Of a stretch of DNA of 21,166 nucleotides, positions 7,624 to 15,874 are shown piece by piece. How positions within the stretch are numbered: the stretch's first letter is position 1; every line of letters begins with the position of its first letter. The position numbers and the translations under genes are program-made. Origin of the DNA: Methanobacteriota archaeon (GTDB lineage: Archaea > Thermoplasmatota > Thermoplasmata > RBG-16-68-12); assembly GCA_005878665.1 (NCBI GenBank), contig VBLR01000095.1:1-21166 (forward strand), read 5' to 3'. The notes beneath the pieces are model-generated. The model was not told where the DNA came from. It searched no databases and worked only from the letters and a program-made list of their open reading frames with translations.

Positions 7624-8526
7624 ATGGACTTCGTGACGAAGAAACCGGGCATCGACGGCGTTGACGCCGTCCTCGAGCGATTCGCAGGACAGCAATACAT
7701 TGCCGACCCGTCGATCGGCATGGCCGTCTACCTCTCGATCCGCATGGGCAAGCCTCTGCTCGTCGAAGGAGAACCCGGATGCGGCAAGACGGAGATCGCC
7801 CGCACCCTGGCGGCCGCCCTCGAGACGGAACTGATTCGCCTCCAGTGCTACGAAGGCCTCGACGCGGACGCGACGTTGTACGAATGGAACCATCCGAAGC
7901 AGCTGATCACGATCCGAATCGAGGAGGCCCGGAAGGACCCGAAGGCTCTGGAGCGGGAAATCTTCAGCGAGGAATTTCTCCTGAAACGCCCGCTCCTCCA
8001 GGCCCTGACCCACGACGGGCCGCAGGCACCCGTCCTTCTGATCGACGAGATCGACCGGGCCGACGAAGAGTTCGAGGGCCTGCTCCTCGAGTTCCTGTCC
8101 GATTTCCAAATCACGATCCCTGAGATGGGGACGATTCGCGCGAAGCGAGTACCTCACATCGTCATTACCTCGAATCGTACCCGCGAGCTCTCCGACGCAC
8201 TGAAACGCCGATGCCTCTACCTCTACATCGGCTATCCGAGCCGGGAGAAGGAAATCGCCATCCTCCGCGCGAAAGTGCCGGGTCTCGGGGAGCAGTTCGC
8301 CGAGGAAATCGCGGGATTCGTCCAGCGCGTGCGCGCGGAGGACGATTTCGTGAAACGGCCGGGAATCTCGGAGACCCTGGACTGGGCGTCCGCCCTGATG
8401 GCGCTCGGCACCACAAAGTTGGATCGGGACATCGTGGAGCAGACCCTTGGCCTCGTCGTGAAGGACGCGCAGGATCTGCAGACCATGCAGGCCGGTCGGC
8501 TCGATACCCTGATGGGATCTCCGTGA
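7624..8526 (+). CDS. coxD: CoxD: MoxR-type AAA+ ATPase for CO dehydrogenase maturation
   Basis: 300 residues. Walker A is GEPGCGKTE (49-57), Walker B VLLIDEIDRAD (137-147), the sensor Asn is in TSNRTREL (about 184), and the paired Arg in LKRRCLYLYIGYP (about 195) fits the arginine finger. EWNHPKQL (about 88-95) after CYEGLD is typical of the CoxD/MoxR subgroup. In Oligotropha (Afipia) carboxidovorans CoxD is needed to build the Mo-Cu active site (sulfuration and copper insertion). It is cytoplasmic and probably pairs with the VWA protein encoded next, whose start overlaps this stop as GTGA. ATG 7624 is the first possible start after an in-frame stop at 7597. First gene of the coxDEMSLG operon. 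Confidence 0.92.
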   Translation: MDFVTKKPGIDGVDAVLERFAGQQYIADPSIGMAVYLSIRMGKPLLVEGEPGCGKTEIARTLAAALETELIRLQCYEGLDADATLYEWNHPKQLITIRIEEARKDPKALEREIFSEEFLLKRPLLQALTHDGPQAPVLLIDEIDRADEEFEGLLLEFLSDFQITIPEMGTIRAKRVPHIVITSNRTRELSDALKRRCLYLYIGYPSREKEIAILRAKVPGLGEQFAEEIAGFVQRVRAEDDFVKRPGISETLDWASALMALGTTKLDRDIVEQTLGLVVKDAQDLQTMQAGRLDTLMGSP

Positions 8527-9719
8527 GGCCCGAGAACCGGAGCGATCCCTCATTCGTTCCGCGGCTCGCGGGGTTCATCGCGTTCCTCCGAGTCCGGGGG
8601 TTTGCCGTGGGCATCGGGTCGGCCCTCGACTGCGCCCACGCCTTGCGGCAAATCTCGATCCTCGACCGTGACACGTTCCTCGCGGCATGCATCGTGACCC
8701 TCGCCAAGTCTCCGGAGGACGTGCCCCGACTCATCGAATCGTTCGATCTCTACTGGTCCACGTACATCGAACCGGCGGATTCGAAGACGCGTCTCGCGGT
8801 ATCGGCCCCGCCGAGTCCGCCCCCGGACGGGGTGGTCTCGACCGGCGAGACCGCGCCTGGGTTTCGAATTGCCGTCGACCGCGCCGGCGTGGTCCGCGTC
8901 GGCCTCTACAGCCCGGATGCTCCCTCTTCGGGTCATGACCTGCGACTCCTCGACCGAAAGCGAGTCGTTGCGATCCGGGCGGGCGTCCGTCGGCTCCGAA
9001 GGGAAGCGGCCACACGGCCCGGTCGTCGTCAAGCACCCGCTCGCCGAGGTTCGATCGATTTTCCCGCGACGGCCCGACACAGCCTCCGACAGGGCGGCGA
9101 ATGGGTCGAGTTCCGATTCCGGAAACCCCGGAAGCGCCGGGCGGAACTCGTAATCCTATGGGACGTCAGCGGCTCGATGCGGGATCATGAGGCGGTGCTC
9201 TTCGCCCTCGTCCACGCGCTCCACCGCGTTGTCCGGAGAACGAGGGTGTTCGCGTTCGGCACGCAACTCGACGAGGTTTCAGGCCTCCTGCGGGGGCAGA
9301 GTTACTTCCACGCGGCCCGGGCCGCCTCGGGACACCTCCGACCCATGGGAGGAGGAACTCGGATCGGATCCTGCCTGGAGGATTTCCTCCGACGATACGG
9401 GCGGCTCCTGCACGAAAGGACGACTCTCGTCGTCCTGAGCGACGGCTGGGACCTCGGCGAGACGGTCCGGCTGTCGAGCGCCCTCCAACGCCTCCACCAT
9501 CTGTGCCATCTCGTCGTGTGGGTGAACCCGTATGCCGACGACCCCCGATTCGAGCCCGCGACGGCGGGGATGCGCGAGGCCATGCCTCACGTGGACCTGC
9601 TCCTAGGGCCGAGAGACTTCGAAACTCGGACCGGATTCGCGCCGGAACGTCTCGCCGCCCGACGGCCTCAGACCCGCGTGGGCTATCGGGGAAAAGCCTT
9701 TATCGCCGCCTCGCAATGA
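8523..9719 (+). CDS. coxE: CoxE: VWA-domain maturation protein
   Basis: 398 residues from GTG 8523, which overlaps the coxD stop by 4 bases (GTGA). The N-terminal helical part (FIAFLRVRGFAVGIG, about 18-32; SALDCAHALRQI) is typical of CoxE-like proteins. A variable Pro/Arg-rich middle follows. The C-terminal von Willebrand A domain has the MIDAS motif DVSGS (214-218), GGGTRIG and VLSDGWDLGE. It is the partner of the CoxD ATPase and is thought to help assemble the CODH metal centre, probably with bound Mg2+. The ATG of the next frame also overlaps its stop (ATGA at 9716-9719), although I favour a later start for coxM. Confidence 0.9.
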   Translation: MRPENRSDPSFVPRLAGFIAFLRVRGFAVGIGSALDCAHALRQISILDRDTFLAACIVTLAKSPEDVPRLIESFDLYWSTYIEPADSKTRLAVSAPPSPPPDGVVSTGETAPGFRIAVDRAGVVRVGLYSPDAPSSGHDLRLLDRKRVVAIRAGVRRLRREAATRPGRRQAPARRGSIDFPATARHSLRQGGEWVEFRFRKPRKRRAELVILWDVSGSMRDHEAVLFALVHALHRVVRRTRVFAFGTQLDEVSGLLRGQSYFHAARAASGHLRPMGGGTRIGSCLEDFLRRYGRLLHERTTLVVLSDGWDLGETVRLSSALQRLHHLCHLVVWVNPYADDPRFEPATAGMREAMPHVDLLLGPRDFETRTGFAPERLAARRPQTRVGYRGKAFIAASQ

Positions 9720-9740
9720 CGCCGCGCTATTCTATAGCAC

Positions 9741-9746
9741 AGGAGG
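9741..9746 (+). promoter_or_regulatory. Shine-Dalgarno AGGAGG deciding the coxM start
   Basis: AGGAGG lies 8 bases before GTG 9755. This supports GTG 9755 over the ATG at 9716 that overlaps the coxE stop, and agrees with the family N-terminus (M/V-IPPRFEY). Confidence 0.65.
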
Positions 9747-9754
9747 TTTGGGGA

Positions 9755-10630
9755 GTGATTCCACCGCGCTTCGAGTACTTCGCACCCTCGTCCATCGATG
9801 AAGCCGTCCAGATTCTCGACCGCTTTGGCGGCGAGGCGAAGGTCCTCGCGGGGGGGCAGAGTCTCCTTCCCGTGATGAAACTCCGCCTCGCGGAGCCGCG
9901 GGCTCTCGTCGACATCAATCGCATCCCGGACCTCGCGCACATCCGTGAGGACGCGAAGTCGCTGCGGATCGGGGCAACGACCCGGACGAATGACCTGAAC
10001 GATTCCGAACTCATTCACGCTCGCTATCCCATCCTCTCCGATGCAGCCTACGAAATCGCGGATCCCCTCGTGCGGAACATGGGGACGGTCGGCGGGAACG
10101 TCTCCCATGGAGATCCGGCGAACGATCTCCCCGCCTGCATGCTCGCCTTGGGGGCCCACTTCGTTGTCCGCAGCCCGACCGGAACGCGGACGATCCCAGC
10201 CAAAGAATTCTACCAGGACACCTTCGTCACCGCGCTCGAGTCGAATGAACTCCTCCTGGAAATCCAGATTCCGAAGGCGAGGCCGGGCCAGGGCAATGCG
10301 TATGTGAAGCTCGAGAAGCGAATCGGCGACTTCCCGATCGTCGGGGTCGCCGCGAACCTCGTGCTCACGACGAAAGGGACCATCGAATCCGCGGGCCTCG
10401 CGCTCACGGCGGTCGGCCCGACCGCGCTCAAGGCGACGGAAGCGGAGCGGCATCTCGTCGGCAAGGCGCCGGAGGATGATGCCTTCCAGAGAGCCGCGGA
10501 ATTAGCGCAGGAGATCACGAGCCCGGTTTCGGACCTGCGGGGTCCTGCCGAATACAAGCGGGCGATGGTCCGCGTCCTTGCTCTCAGGGCCTTGCACCGG
10601 GCCTCGGCTCGGGCACACGGGGGTGCATGA
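9755..10630 (+). CDS. coxM: CoxM: FAD-binding medium subunit of form I CO dehydrogenase
   Basis: 291 residues from GTG 9755, the normal length of CoxM (about 290). The FAD-binding motifs are LAGGQSLLPVMKLRLA (31-46) and NMGTVGGNVSHGDPAND (108-124). The C-terminal CO dehydrogenase flavoprotein domain follows (SAGLALTAVGPTALKA; SDLRGPAEYKRAMVRVLALRAL). It passes electrons from the 2Fe-2S clusters of CoxS to the respiratory chain on the inner face of the membrane. The alternative start ATG 9716 would add 13 residues not seen in relatives. Encoded within the operon; coxS begins 1 base after its stop. Confidence 0.93.
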   Translation: MIPPRFEYFAPSSIDEAVQILDRFGGEAKVLAGGQSLLPVMKLRLAEPRALVDINRIPDLAHIREDAKSLRIGATTRTNDLNDSELIHARYPILSDAAYEIADPLVRNMGTVGGNVSHGDPANDLPACMLALGAHFVVRSPTGTRTIPAKEFYQDTFVTALESNELLLEIQIPKARPGQGNAYVKLEKRIGDFPIVGVAANLVLTTKGTIESAGLALTAVGPTALKATEAERHLVGKAPEDDAFQRAAELAQEITSPVSDLRGPAEYKRAMVRVLALRALHRASARAHGGA

Positions 10631-10631
10631 G

Positions 10632-11168
10632 ATGGTCCTCACCGAGATGACGAGTGCCGGCGACGAGGAAACCGGACCCTTCATGAACGTCCACGTCACC
10701 GTGAACGGCGCCCCTCGGTCCGCAACCGTGGAGACGCGCACCCTACTGGTCCATTTCCTCCGAGAGAACCTCAGCCTCACCGGAACGCATATTGGCTGCG
10801 ATACGACGAACTGCGGAGCTTGCACGATCCTGCTCGATGGCAAGGCGGTGAAATCCTGCACGATCCTCGCAGTGCAAGCAGACGGTCGAGAACTGCGGAC
10901 GGTCGAAGGCCTCGAGACCGATGGCAAGCTCCATCCGATTCAAGAGGGCTTCATCGAAGAGCATGGCCTCCAGTGCGGCTTCTGCACGCCCGGAATGATG
11001 ATGTGCTCCGTCGCGCTGCTCCAGAAAAATCCGCATCCAACGGAGGAACAGATCCGCCGCGCGATCTCCGGGAACTTGTGCCGATGCACGGGCTACGTGA
11101 ATATCGTGAAGGCGATCCAACACGCCGCGAACAAGATGGCCGGCCCTTCGGGAGGCGGACGACCATGA
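10632..11168 (+). CDS. coxS: CoxS: 2Fe-2S small subunit of form I CO dehydrogenase
   Basis: 178 residues. Cys 56, 61, 64 and 76 (GCDTTNCGACTILL...KSC) bind the plant-ferredoxin-type 2Fe-2S cluster. Cys 115, 118, 150 and 152 (CGFCTPG and CRCTG) bind the second, xanthine-oxidase-type cluster. The two clusters carry electrons from the Mo site to FAD. ATG 10632 is preceded by GGGGGTG (10618-10624) at 7 bases. ATG 10683 (MNVHVTVNG) would give the more usual family length of about 161 residues but has no SD site, so residues 1-17 are uncertain. The stop overlaps the coxL start as ATGA (11165-11168). Confidence 0.92.
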   Translation: MVLTEMTSAGDEETGPFMNVHVTVNGAPRSATVETRTLLVHFLRENLSLTGTHIGCDTTNCGACTILLDGKAVKSCTILAVQADGRELRTVEGLETDGKLHPIQEGFIEEHGLQCGFCTPGMMMCSVALLQKNPHPTEEQIRRAISGNLCRCTGYVNIVKAIQHAANKMAGPSGGGRP

Positions 11169-13498
11169 CCGTGCACGGCGGCGTCGGCCAATCCATAAAG
11201 CGGAAGGAGGACGCCCGCTTCGTCCGGGGCAAAGGGAATTACGTCGACGACGTGAAGCTCCCCGGGATGCTCTATCTGGACATCGTCCGGAGTCCGTACG
11301 CGCACGCACGCATCCGGTCCATCAACATCGAGAAGGCGTTGAAGGTCCCGGGCGTCCTCGCGGTGATCCGCGGGAAGGACCTCGAGGCGGCGAACCTCGC
11401 ATGGATGCCGACCCTCATGTCCGACAAGCAGATGGTGCTGCCCGTCGAGCGGGTTATGTACCAGTCGCAGGAAGTCGCCGCGGTCGTCGCGGACAGCCGA
11501 TATGCGGCCGCGGACGGTGTCGTCGCCGTCGAGGTAGACTACGAGCCGCTCCCGGTTGTCGTCGACCCGATGAAGGCCCTCGAGCCCGGTGCTCCGATTC
11601 TCCGGCCGGATCGGAAGGAGCAGACGAATCGGATCTGGCACTGGGAGGTCGGGGACCGAGAAGGTACGGACAAGGCCCTGAAGGAATCCGATGTCGTTGT
11701 CAAAGAGAACCTCTACATCCCGCGGATCCACGTGTCCTCGATCGAGACGTGCGGCTGCGTCGCGTCCTTCGACGCGATGGGGAAGCTCACCGTGTGGATG
11801 ACGACCCAGGCGCCCCACGCGATCCGAACCGTGTTCGCCCTCGTCGCGGGATTGCCCGAGCAGAAGATCCGCATCATCTCCCCGGACATCGGCGGCGGAT
11901 TCGGGGGCAAGGTCCCCGTCTATCCCGGTTACGTCCTCGCGGTCGTCGCGGCCCTAAAGACCGGGCATCCAGTGAAGTGGATCGAGGACCGTTCGGAGAA
12001 CATTCAGGCGGACTCGTTCGCCCGAGATTACCACATCTCCGCGGAAATCGGTGCGACGAGGGACGGCAAGTTGACCGCCCTCCGCGTGAAGACGATCGCG
12101 GACCACGGATACACGGATGCCGCGGCGAATCCGTCCAAGTTCCCCGCCGGCCTGTTCCACATCGTCACCGGATCGTATCCGTTCGAGAAGGCGCACGTCG
12201 AAGTCGACGGCGTCTACACGAACAAGCCGCCCGGCGGGATCGCATACCGGTGCTCGTTCCGAGTCACGGAGGCCGCGTTCACGATCGAGCGGATCGTGGA
12301 CTCCCTCGCGCGCAAGCTCGGCATGGACCCTGCCGAGTTCCGCATGAAGAACTTCATCCCGCCAGAGGCGTTCCCGTTCAAGTCGGCCCTCGGTTGGGAG
12401 TACGACAGCGGCAATTACCAGGGCGCCCTCCGAAAAGCGATGGACATCGTCGACTACGACGCCCTGCGGAAGGAGCAGGCAGAGAAGCGGAAGCGCGGCG
12501 AGCTCATGGGGATCGGAATCTCGAGCTTCACAGAGATCGTCGGCGCGGGACCCTCCCATACGTTCGACATCCTCGGGCTGAAGATGTTCGATTCCTGCGA
12601 GATCCGCATCCATCCAACGGGCAAGGCGATCGCCCGCTTCGGCACGAAGTCTCAAGGACAAGGGCACGAGACGACGTATGCTCAGATCCTCGCCGAGGAA
12701 CTCGGGATCTCTTCCGAGGACATCGCGATCGAGGAAGGAGACACCGACACCGCGCCCTACGGCCTCGGCACGTACGCGAGCCGGAGCACTCCGACCGCGG
12801 GCGCTGCCGCCTCGATCGCGGCGCGCAAGATCCGCGACAAGGCGCAGAAGATCGCTGCACACCTGCTCGAGGTGAGCCCGGACGACCTGGAGTGGAAGGA
12901 TCACAAATTCCAGGTGAAAGGGGTACCTGATAAGGCGAAGACGATGGCTGAGATCGCCTTCGCGGCGTACACGAACCATCCACCCGGGATGGAGGCAGGT
13001 CTGGAGGCGGTCGACTACTACGACCCACCGAACTTGACGTACCCGTTCGGTAGCTACATCTGCGTCGTCGACATCGACAAAGAGACCGGCGAGGTCAAGA
13101 TTCGGCGGTTCGTCGCGGTAGACGACTGCGGCACGATCATCAATCCAATGATCGTCGAGGGACAGATTCATGGAGGTCTGACGATGGGCTTGGCGCCCGC
13201 GCTCCTCGAGGAGATCCACTATGATGAGAACGGGAACATGCTCGGCGGATCGTTCATGGACTACCTGCTTCCCACCGCTGTCGAGACGCCGAAGTGGGAG
13301 ACTGCGAAGACGACGACGCCTTCGCCCCACCATCCAATCGGGGCAAAGGGGGTCGGAGAATCCGCGACGGTGGGCGCACCGGCCGCGATCGTGAATGCGG
13401 TCGTGGACGCCCTGGCCCATCTGGGCGTGACGCACATCGACATCCCGATCACGCCGTGGAAGGTGTGGAAGATCCTTCACGAGAAGCGTGCCGCATAA
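11165..13498 (+). CDS. coxL: CoxL: form I (Mo-Cu) CO dehydrogenase large subunit
   Basis: 777 residues, close to the usual about 800. The N-terminus GQSIKRKEDARFVRGKGNYVDD is the standard Mo-hydroxylase opening. DIGGGFGGKVPVYPGY (about 240-255) and MTTQAPHAIRT match form I enzymes. The decisive motif is AYRCSFR (360-366), with Cys 363 in the position of the Cys that binds copper in the CuSMoO2 site of O. carboxidovorans (Cys388). The catalytic Glu is in GVGESATVG (Glu 732). It oxidises CO with water to CO2, two protons and two electrons, using the molybdopterin-cytosine-dinucleotide cofactor. GGAGG (11151-11155) lies 9 bases before ATG 11165. Motif knowledge: AYxCSFR defines form I; function here is inferred from it. 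Confidence 0.95.
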   Translation: MTVHGGVGQSIKRKEDARFVRGKGNYVDDVKLPGMLYLDIVRSPYAHARIRSINIEKALKVPGVLAVIRGKDLEAANLAWMPTLMSDKQMVLPVERVMYQSQEVAAVVADSRYAAADGVVAVEVDYEPLPVVVDPMKALEPGAPILRPDRKEQTNRIWHWEVGDREGTDKALKESDVVVKENLYIPRIHVSSIETCGCVASFDAMGKLTVWMTTQAPHAIRTVFALVAGLPEQKIRIISPDIGGGFGGKVPVYPGYVLAVVAALKTGHPVKWIEDRSENIQADSFARDYHISAEIGATRDGKLTALRVKTIADHGYTDAAANPSKFPAGLFHIVTGSYPFEKAHVEVDGVYTNKPPGGIAYRCSFRVTEAAFTIERIVDSLARKLGMDPAEFRMKNFIPPEAFPFKSALGWEYDSGNYQGALRKAMDIVDYDALRKEQAEKRKRGELMGIGISSFTEIVGAGPSHTFDILGLKMFDSCEIRIHPTGKAIARFGTKSQGQGHETTYAQILAEELGISSEDIAIEEGDTDTAPYGLGTYASRSTPTAGAAASIAARKIRDKAQKIAAHLLEVSPDDLEWKDHKFQVKGVPDKAKTMAEIAFAAYTNHPPGMEAGLEAVDYYDPPNLTYPFGSYICVVDIDKETGEVKIRRFVAVDDCGTIINPMIVEGQIHGGLTMGLAPALLEEIHYDENGNMLGGSFMDYLLPTAVETPKWETAKTTTPSPHHPIGAKGVGESATVGAPAAIVNAVVDALAHLGVTHIDIPITPWKVWKILHEKRAA

Positions 13499-13516
13499 GC
13501 CGCGGGGAGGATCGCC

Positions 13517-13957
13517 GTGCACTTCGAGGGCACCTTCACCGTCCGAGCCTCGAGCACACGGGTCTGGTCGTTCTTCCTGAGTCCGCAGGAATTCTCCTCA
13601 GCCATCGATGATCCCCACACGATTGAGGTGGTCGATGCCGATCACTTCCGGGGGACGATCAAGGCGGGCGTCGCCTTCATCCGTGGCACGTTCACATGGT
13701 CCGCGACTGTGAAAGAGCGGGTTCCCCCAGAAAGGGCTCAGATGGCCGTCCACGGGTCCGGCATGGGGAGCGCCTTCGACATCGTCGCGACCCTGAGCGT
13801 CTCGGAATCAGCGGGCCTGACGACGGTGAAATGGGCTGCGGACGTTCAGATGAGCGGCACGATCGCGACAACGGGCGCGCGCCTCCTGCAGGGGACGACC
13901 GAGAAGAAGACAAACGCGTTCTTCGAGAACGCCCGGAAGATGCTCGAGGTTGCTTAG
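13517..13957 (+). CDS. coxG: CoxG: SRPBCC-fold CO dehydrogenase accessory protein
   Basis: 146 residues from GTG 13517, with GGGGAGG (13504-13510) 6 bases upstream. The pattern MHFEGTFTVRASSTRVWSFF...FSSAI...GTIKAGVAFIRGTF...ERVPPERAQM is typical of CoxG/SRPBCC proteins, which form a large hydrophobic pocket. In mycobacteria CoxG has been shown to bind menaquinone and connect CODH to the membrane; older work ties it to membrane anchoring. Bacterial CoxG usually has a C-terminal extension after the domain. This one stops right after the last helix (FFENARKMLEVA), so it has no visible membrane anchor. Last gene of the operon, 18 bases after coxL. Confidence 0.88.
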   Translation: MHFEGTFTVRASSTRVWSFFLSPQEFSSAIDDPHTIEVVDADHFRGTIKAGVAFIRGTFTWSATVKERVPPERAQMAVHGSGMGSAFDIVATLSVSESAGLTTVKWAADVQMSGTIATTGARLLQGTTEKKTNAFFENARKMLEVA

Positions 13958-13978
13958 CGGAGGTAATGTACACCTTGA

Positions 13979-13995
13979 CGAAGGCGCCGCCTTCG
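13979..13995 (+). terminator. Hairpin in the convergent gap after coxG
   Basis: CGAAGGC (13979-13985) pairs perfectly with GCCTTCG (13989-13995) across a 3-base loop. A weak T run (AAATTTTC, 14051-14058) lies further on. It is well placed, 21 bases after the coxG stop and before the stop of the opposing gene (14122), but lacks an immediate T tract, so a role in termination is tentative. Confidence 0.35.
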
Positions 13996-14121
13996 CCCTC
14001 CTGATGCGTCATCTCGATACTTGGGCCTCCCGTCCGCGTGCAGCCGGGGGAAATTTTCAGTGTTTCACCGGGCCACGCGATGGGTCGTCGACCATGGCAG
14101 TTGCAATCGGGACTCAATCGA

Positions 14122-15753
14122 CTAAGCGAGGAATAGATTGGGCGACTTCACGAACCGCGCGCGACAACCCTCGGAGCAGAACAAGTACGTCCGGCCGGCA
14201 TGCATGACCCGGATCGGCGAATCAGATTCCACATCCATCCCGCATACGACGTCTTTCTCCATCGCAAACGGGCGGGCCGTTGAGACGGCGTCGGAAACGG
14301 TGAGCTCGCGAGGCCCGGAGGTCCGCCGGACTTGAGTAATCTGCGCGAGGATGCTCAGCGCGATTTCCTCCGGGGTCTCGGCCGAGAAGTCGAGGCCGGC
14401 GGGGCTTTGGATGCGAGCCTGGGCCGCGGAGTCAACTCCGGAGTCGCCGAGACCCGCAAGGACGGCTGCCGCGCGGCGACGGCTCGCGACGAGTCCAAGG
14501 TAAGCGATGCGGGATCCCGCGAGTTGAGCCAACGCCGCCTCGTCGTACTTGCCCATCGTTGCGACAACCGCATACGTCTCCGGGGTCAGGAGGTCTGGGA
14601 TCCGTTCGAGCTCCTGGACGATCTGGTCCGCCCCCGGAAACTCGGACTCCTTCGCCCCGGGAGCCACCACGACAATCCGATAGTCGAGCACGCGTCCGAG
14701 GGCTCGCAGGGCCGCCGCGACGGGGGAATCGCCGACAACGAGCAACTGAGGCTTCGGGATTTGAGGTTCCACGTAGATGTCCATTGTGCCACCACTCTCG
14801 CATTCCATCACGTATTCGACGACGCCTTCTTCCGGTGGGGAGCTCCCCGCGTTCGGAGTGAGCCGCATAAGCCGAGGTCGGCCGTCGCGGAGGGCCCGGA
14901 GCGCTTCCGCCACGAGAACGGACTGCGCGCAGCTCCCTCCAAGCCACCCGATCAACTCCCGGTTCGCGCGGACGATGGCCTTGAACCCAGGCCGCCCGGA
15001 GGAGGGCCGTTCGACCCGGACGACCGTCGCAAGGACGAACGGCTCGTTCCGCGCCCGCAGATCCCCCGCGACCCGGAAGATGTCGACCCGCAGCGAGTCT
15101 CCCGAAGGAGCGACATTGCCGCGAGGTCGTTCCGTCATCGTGACGAGCCCCGCGATTGGTCGGCCCGTCCGGAGGACCTCATCTGCGCGGGCGATCTGCT
15201 CCGGCGTGTCAAGATCCACCAGTATGCCCGGATCATCGACGGGCACTTCGAGGATGCCTTGCGTGTGTCGGCCGAAGATGGCGCGGCACCCTTGGTCTCC
15301 CGTGATCGATTGTACTTCCTCCGAGAGGGATCGATCCAGGAGGACAGGATTGCCTCGTCTCCCTTCGTATGTGGGGATTAGGATTCTCGCGTTCGAACCG
15401 TTCCGCCGCGCAATCAGCGCGTCAAGTGTCGCCGAGGCAACGAACGGTTGGTCGCCGAGGACGATCAAGAAGCCGTCCGAACGCGCGTCGGCCGCCCGGA
15501 CGCCGGCTCGGATCGATGAGCTCATCCCTTCCGAGTATGCGGGGTTCACGACCGACCGGGCCCCGTTGAACGAGACTTCGCTCCGGATGCGGTCGGCTTC
15601 GTGACCGAGGACCACGACGATGTCGTCGACCTGGGCACCCCGAACCGCTTCCAGGACGTGTTCCAGAAGGGACCGGCCGCCGACCGTGAGGAGAGACTTG
15701 GGAGAACCCATTCGGGACGACGTCCCCGCCGCGAGCACGATCGCCGAGATCAT
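14122..15753 (-). CDS. MobA/MocA-like nucleotidyltransferase - XdhC - YHS/TRASH domain fusion
   Basis: 543 residues in three parts. Residues 1 to about 200 are a MobA/MocA-type nucleotidyltransferase: LAAGTSSRMGSPK (7-19), LGDQPF (99-104), GRRGNPVLLD (131-140); MocA joins CTP to molybdopterin to make the MCD cofactor of CODH. About 220-475 is an XdhC/CoxI domain: GGSCAQ (272-277), ESGGTMDIYVEP (319-330), a Rossmann part from VVGDSPVAAALRAL, and YLGLVASRRR; XdhC proteins bind and protect the sulfurated cofactor before insertion. About 498-543 is a YHS/TRASH metal-binding domain with Cys 504 (CGMDV), 526 and 530 (FCSEGC). One continuous frame, no sign of a frameshift. The SD site is weak. Convergent with coxG and preceded by its own TATA-like box. 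Likely a combined cofactor synthesis and delivery protein; the role of the YHS part is inference. Confidence 0.9.
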   Translation of the reverse strand: MISAIVLAAGTSSRMGSPKSLLTVGGRSLLEHVLEAVRGAQVDDIVVVLGHEADRIRSEVSFNGARSVVNPAYSEGMSSSIRAGVRAADARSDGFLIVLGDQPFVASATLDALIARRNGSNARILIPTYEGRRGNPVLLDRSLSEEVQSITGDQGCRAIFGRHTQGILEVPVDDPGILVDLDTPEQIARADEVLRTGRPIAGLVTMTERPRGNVAPSGDSLRVDIFRVAGDLRARNEPFVLATVVRVERPSSGRPGFKAIVRANRELIGWLGGSCAQSVLVAEALRALRDGRPRLMRLTPNAGSSPPEEGVVEYVMECESGGTMDIYVEPQIPKPQLLVVGDSPVAAALRALGRVLDYRIVVVAPGAKESEFPGADQIVQELERIPDLLTPETYAVVATMGKYDEAALAQLAGSRIAYLGLVASRRRAAAVLAGLGDSGVDSAAQARIQSPAGLDFSAETPEEIALSILAQITQVRRTSGPRELTVSDAVSTARPFAMEKDVVCGMDVESDSPIRVMHAGRTYLFCSEGCRARFVKSPNLFLA

Positions 15754-15837
15754 GGAATCTCTCGCCCCCGACTTCCGCGTCGCCTCTGGCGGGATCGACG
15801 CGGCGCGGTCTCCTCCGACGACGACCTGCGGGCCGCG

Positions 15838-15845
15838 CTAAATAG
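15838..15845 (-). promoter_or_regulatory. TATA-like box for the MobA-XdhC-YHS gene
   Basis: On the minus strand GCAAAA is followed by CTATTTAG, resembling an archaeal BRE plus TATA box in a GC-rich setting. It lies in the 121-bp gap between the form II large-subunit stop (15875) and ATG 15753, predicting a start near 15815 and a leader of about 60 nt. It would let the fusion gene be expressed separately from the upstream enzyme genes. Confidence 0.45.
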
Positions 15846-15874
15846 TTTTGCGGGATTCCCGATCAGGCGTCGAG

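Noticed and set aside
7393..8553. Long minus-strand extension of the CoA ligase frame through coxD
   Set aside because: It is antisense to coxD; the ligase family starts near MGEPPASIPDRFN, so ATG 7392 is used.
9729..9739. TTCTATAGCAC as an internal TATA box for coxM-S-L-G
   Set aside because: It is only about 21 bp from GTG 9755, so transcripts would begin at or after the start codon and lose the SD site at 9741.
10820..11164. Upstream extension of the coxL frame through coxS
   Set aside because: Coding there is clearly coxS in another frame; the coxL family N-terminus begins at ATG 11165 with a good SD site.
13966..14004. 12-codon ORF directly after coxG with GGAGGT before its ATG
   Set aside because: The SD site is only about 1 base from the ATG, too close to work, and the peptide (MYTLTKAPPSPS) has no recognisable property; the bases are better explained as the post-coxG hairpin region.
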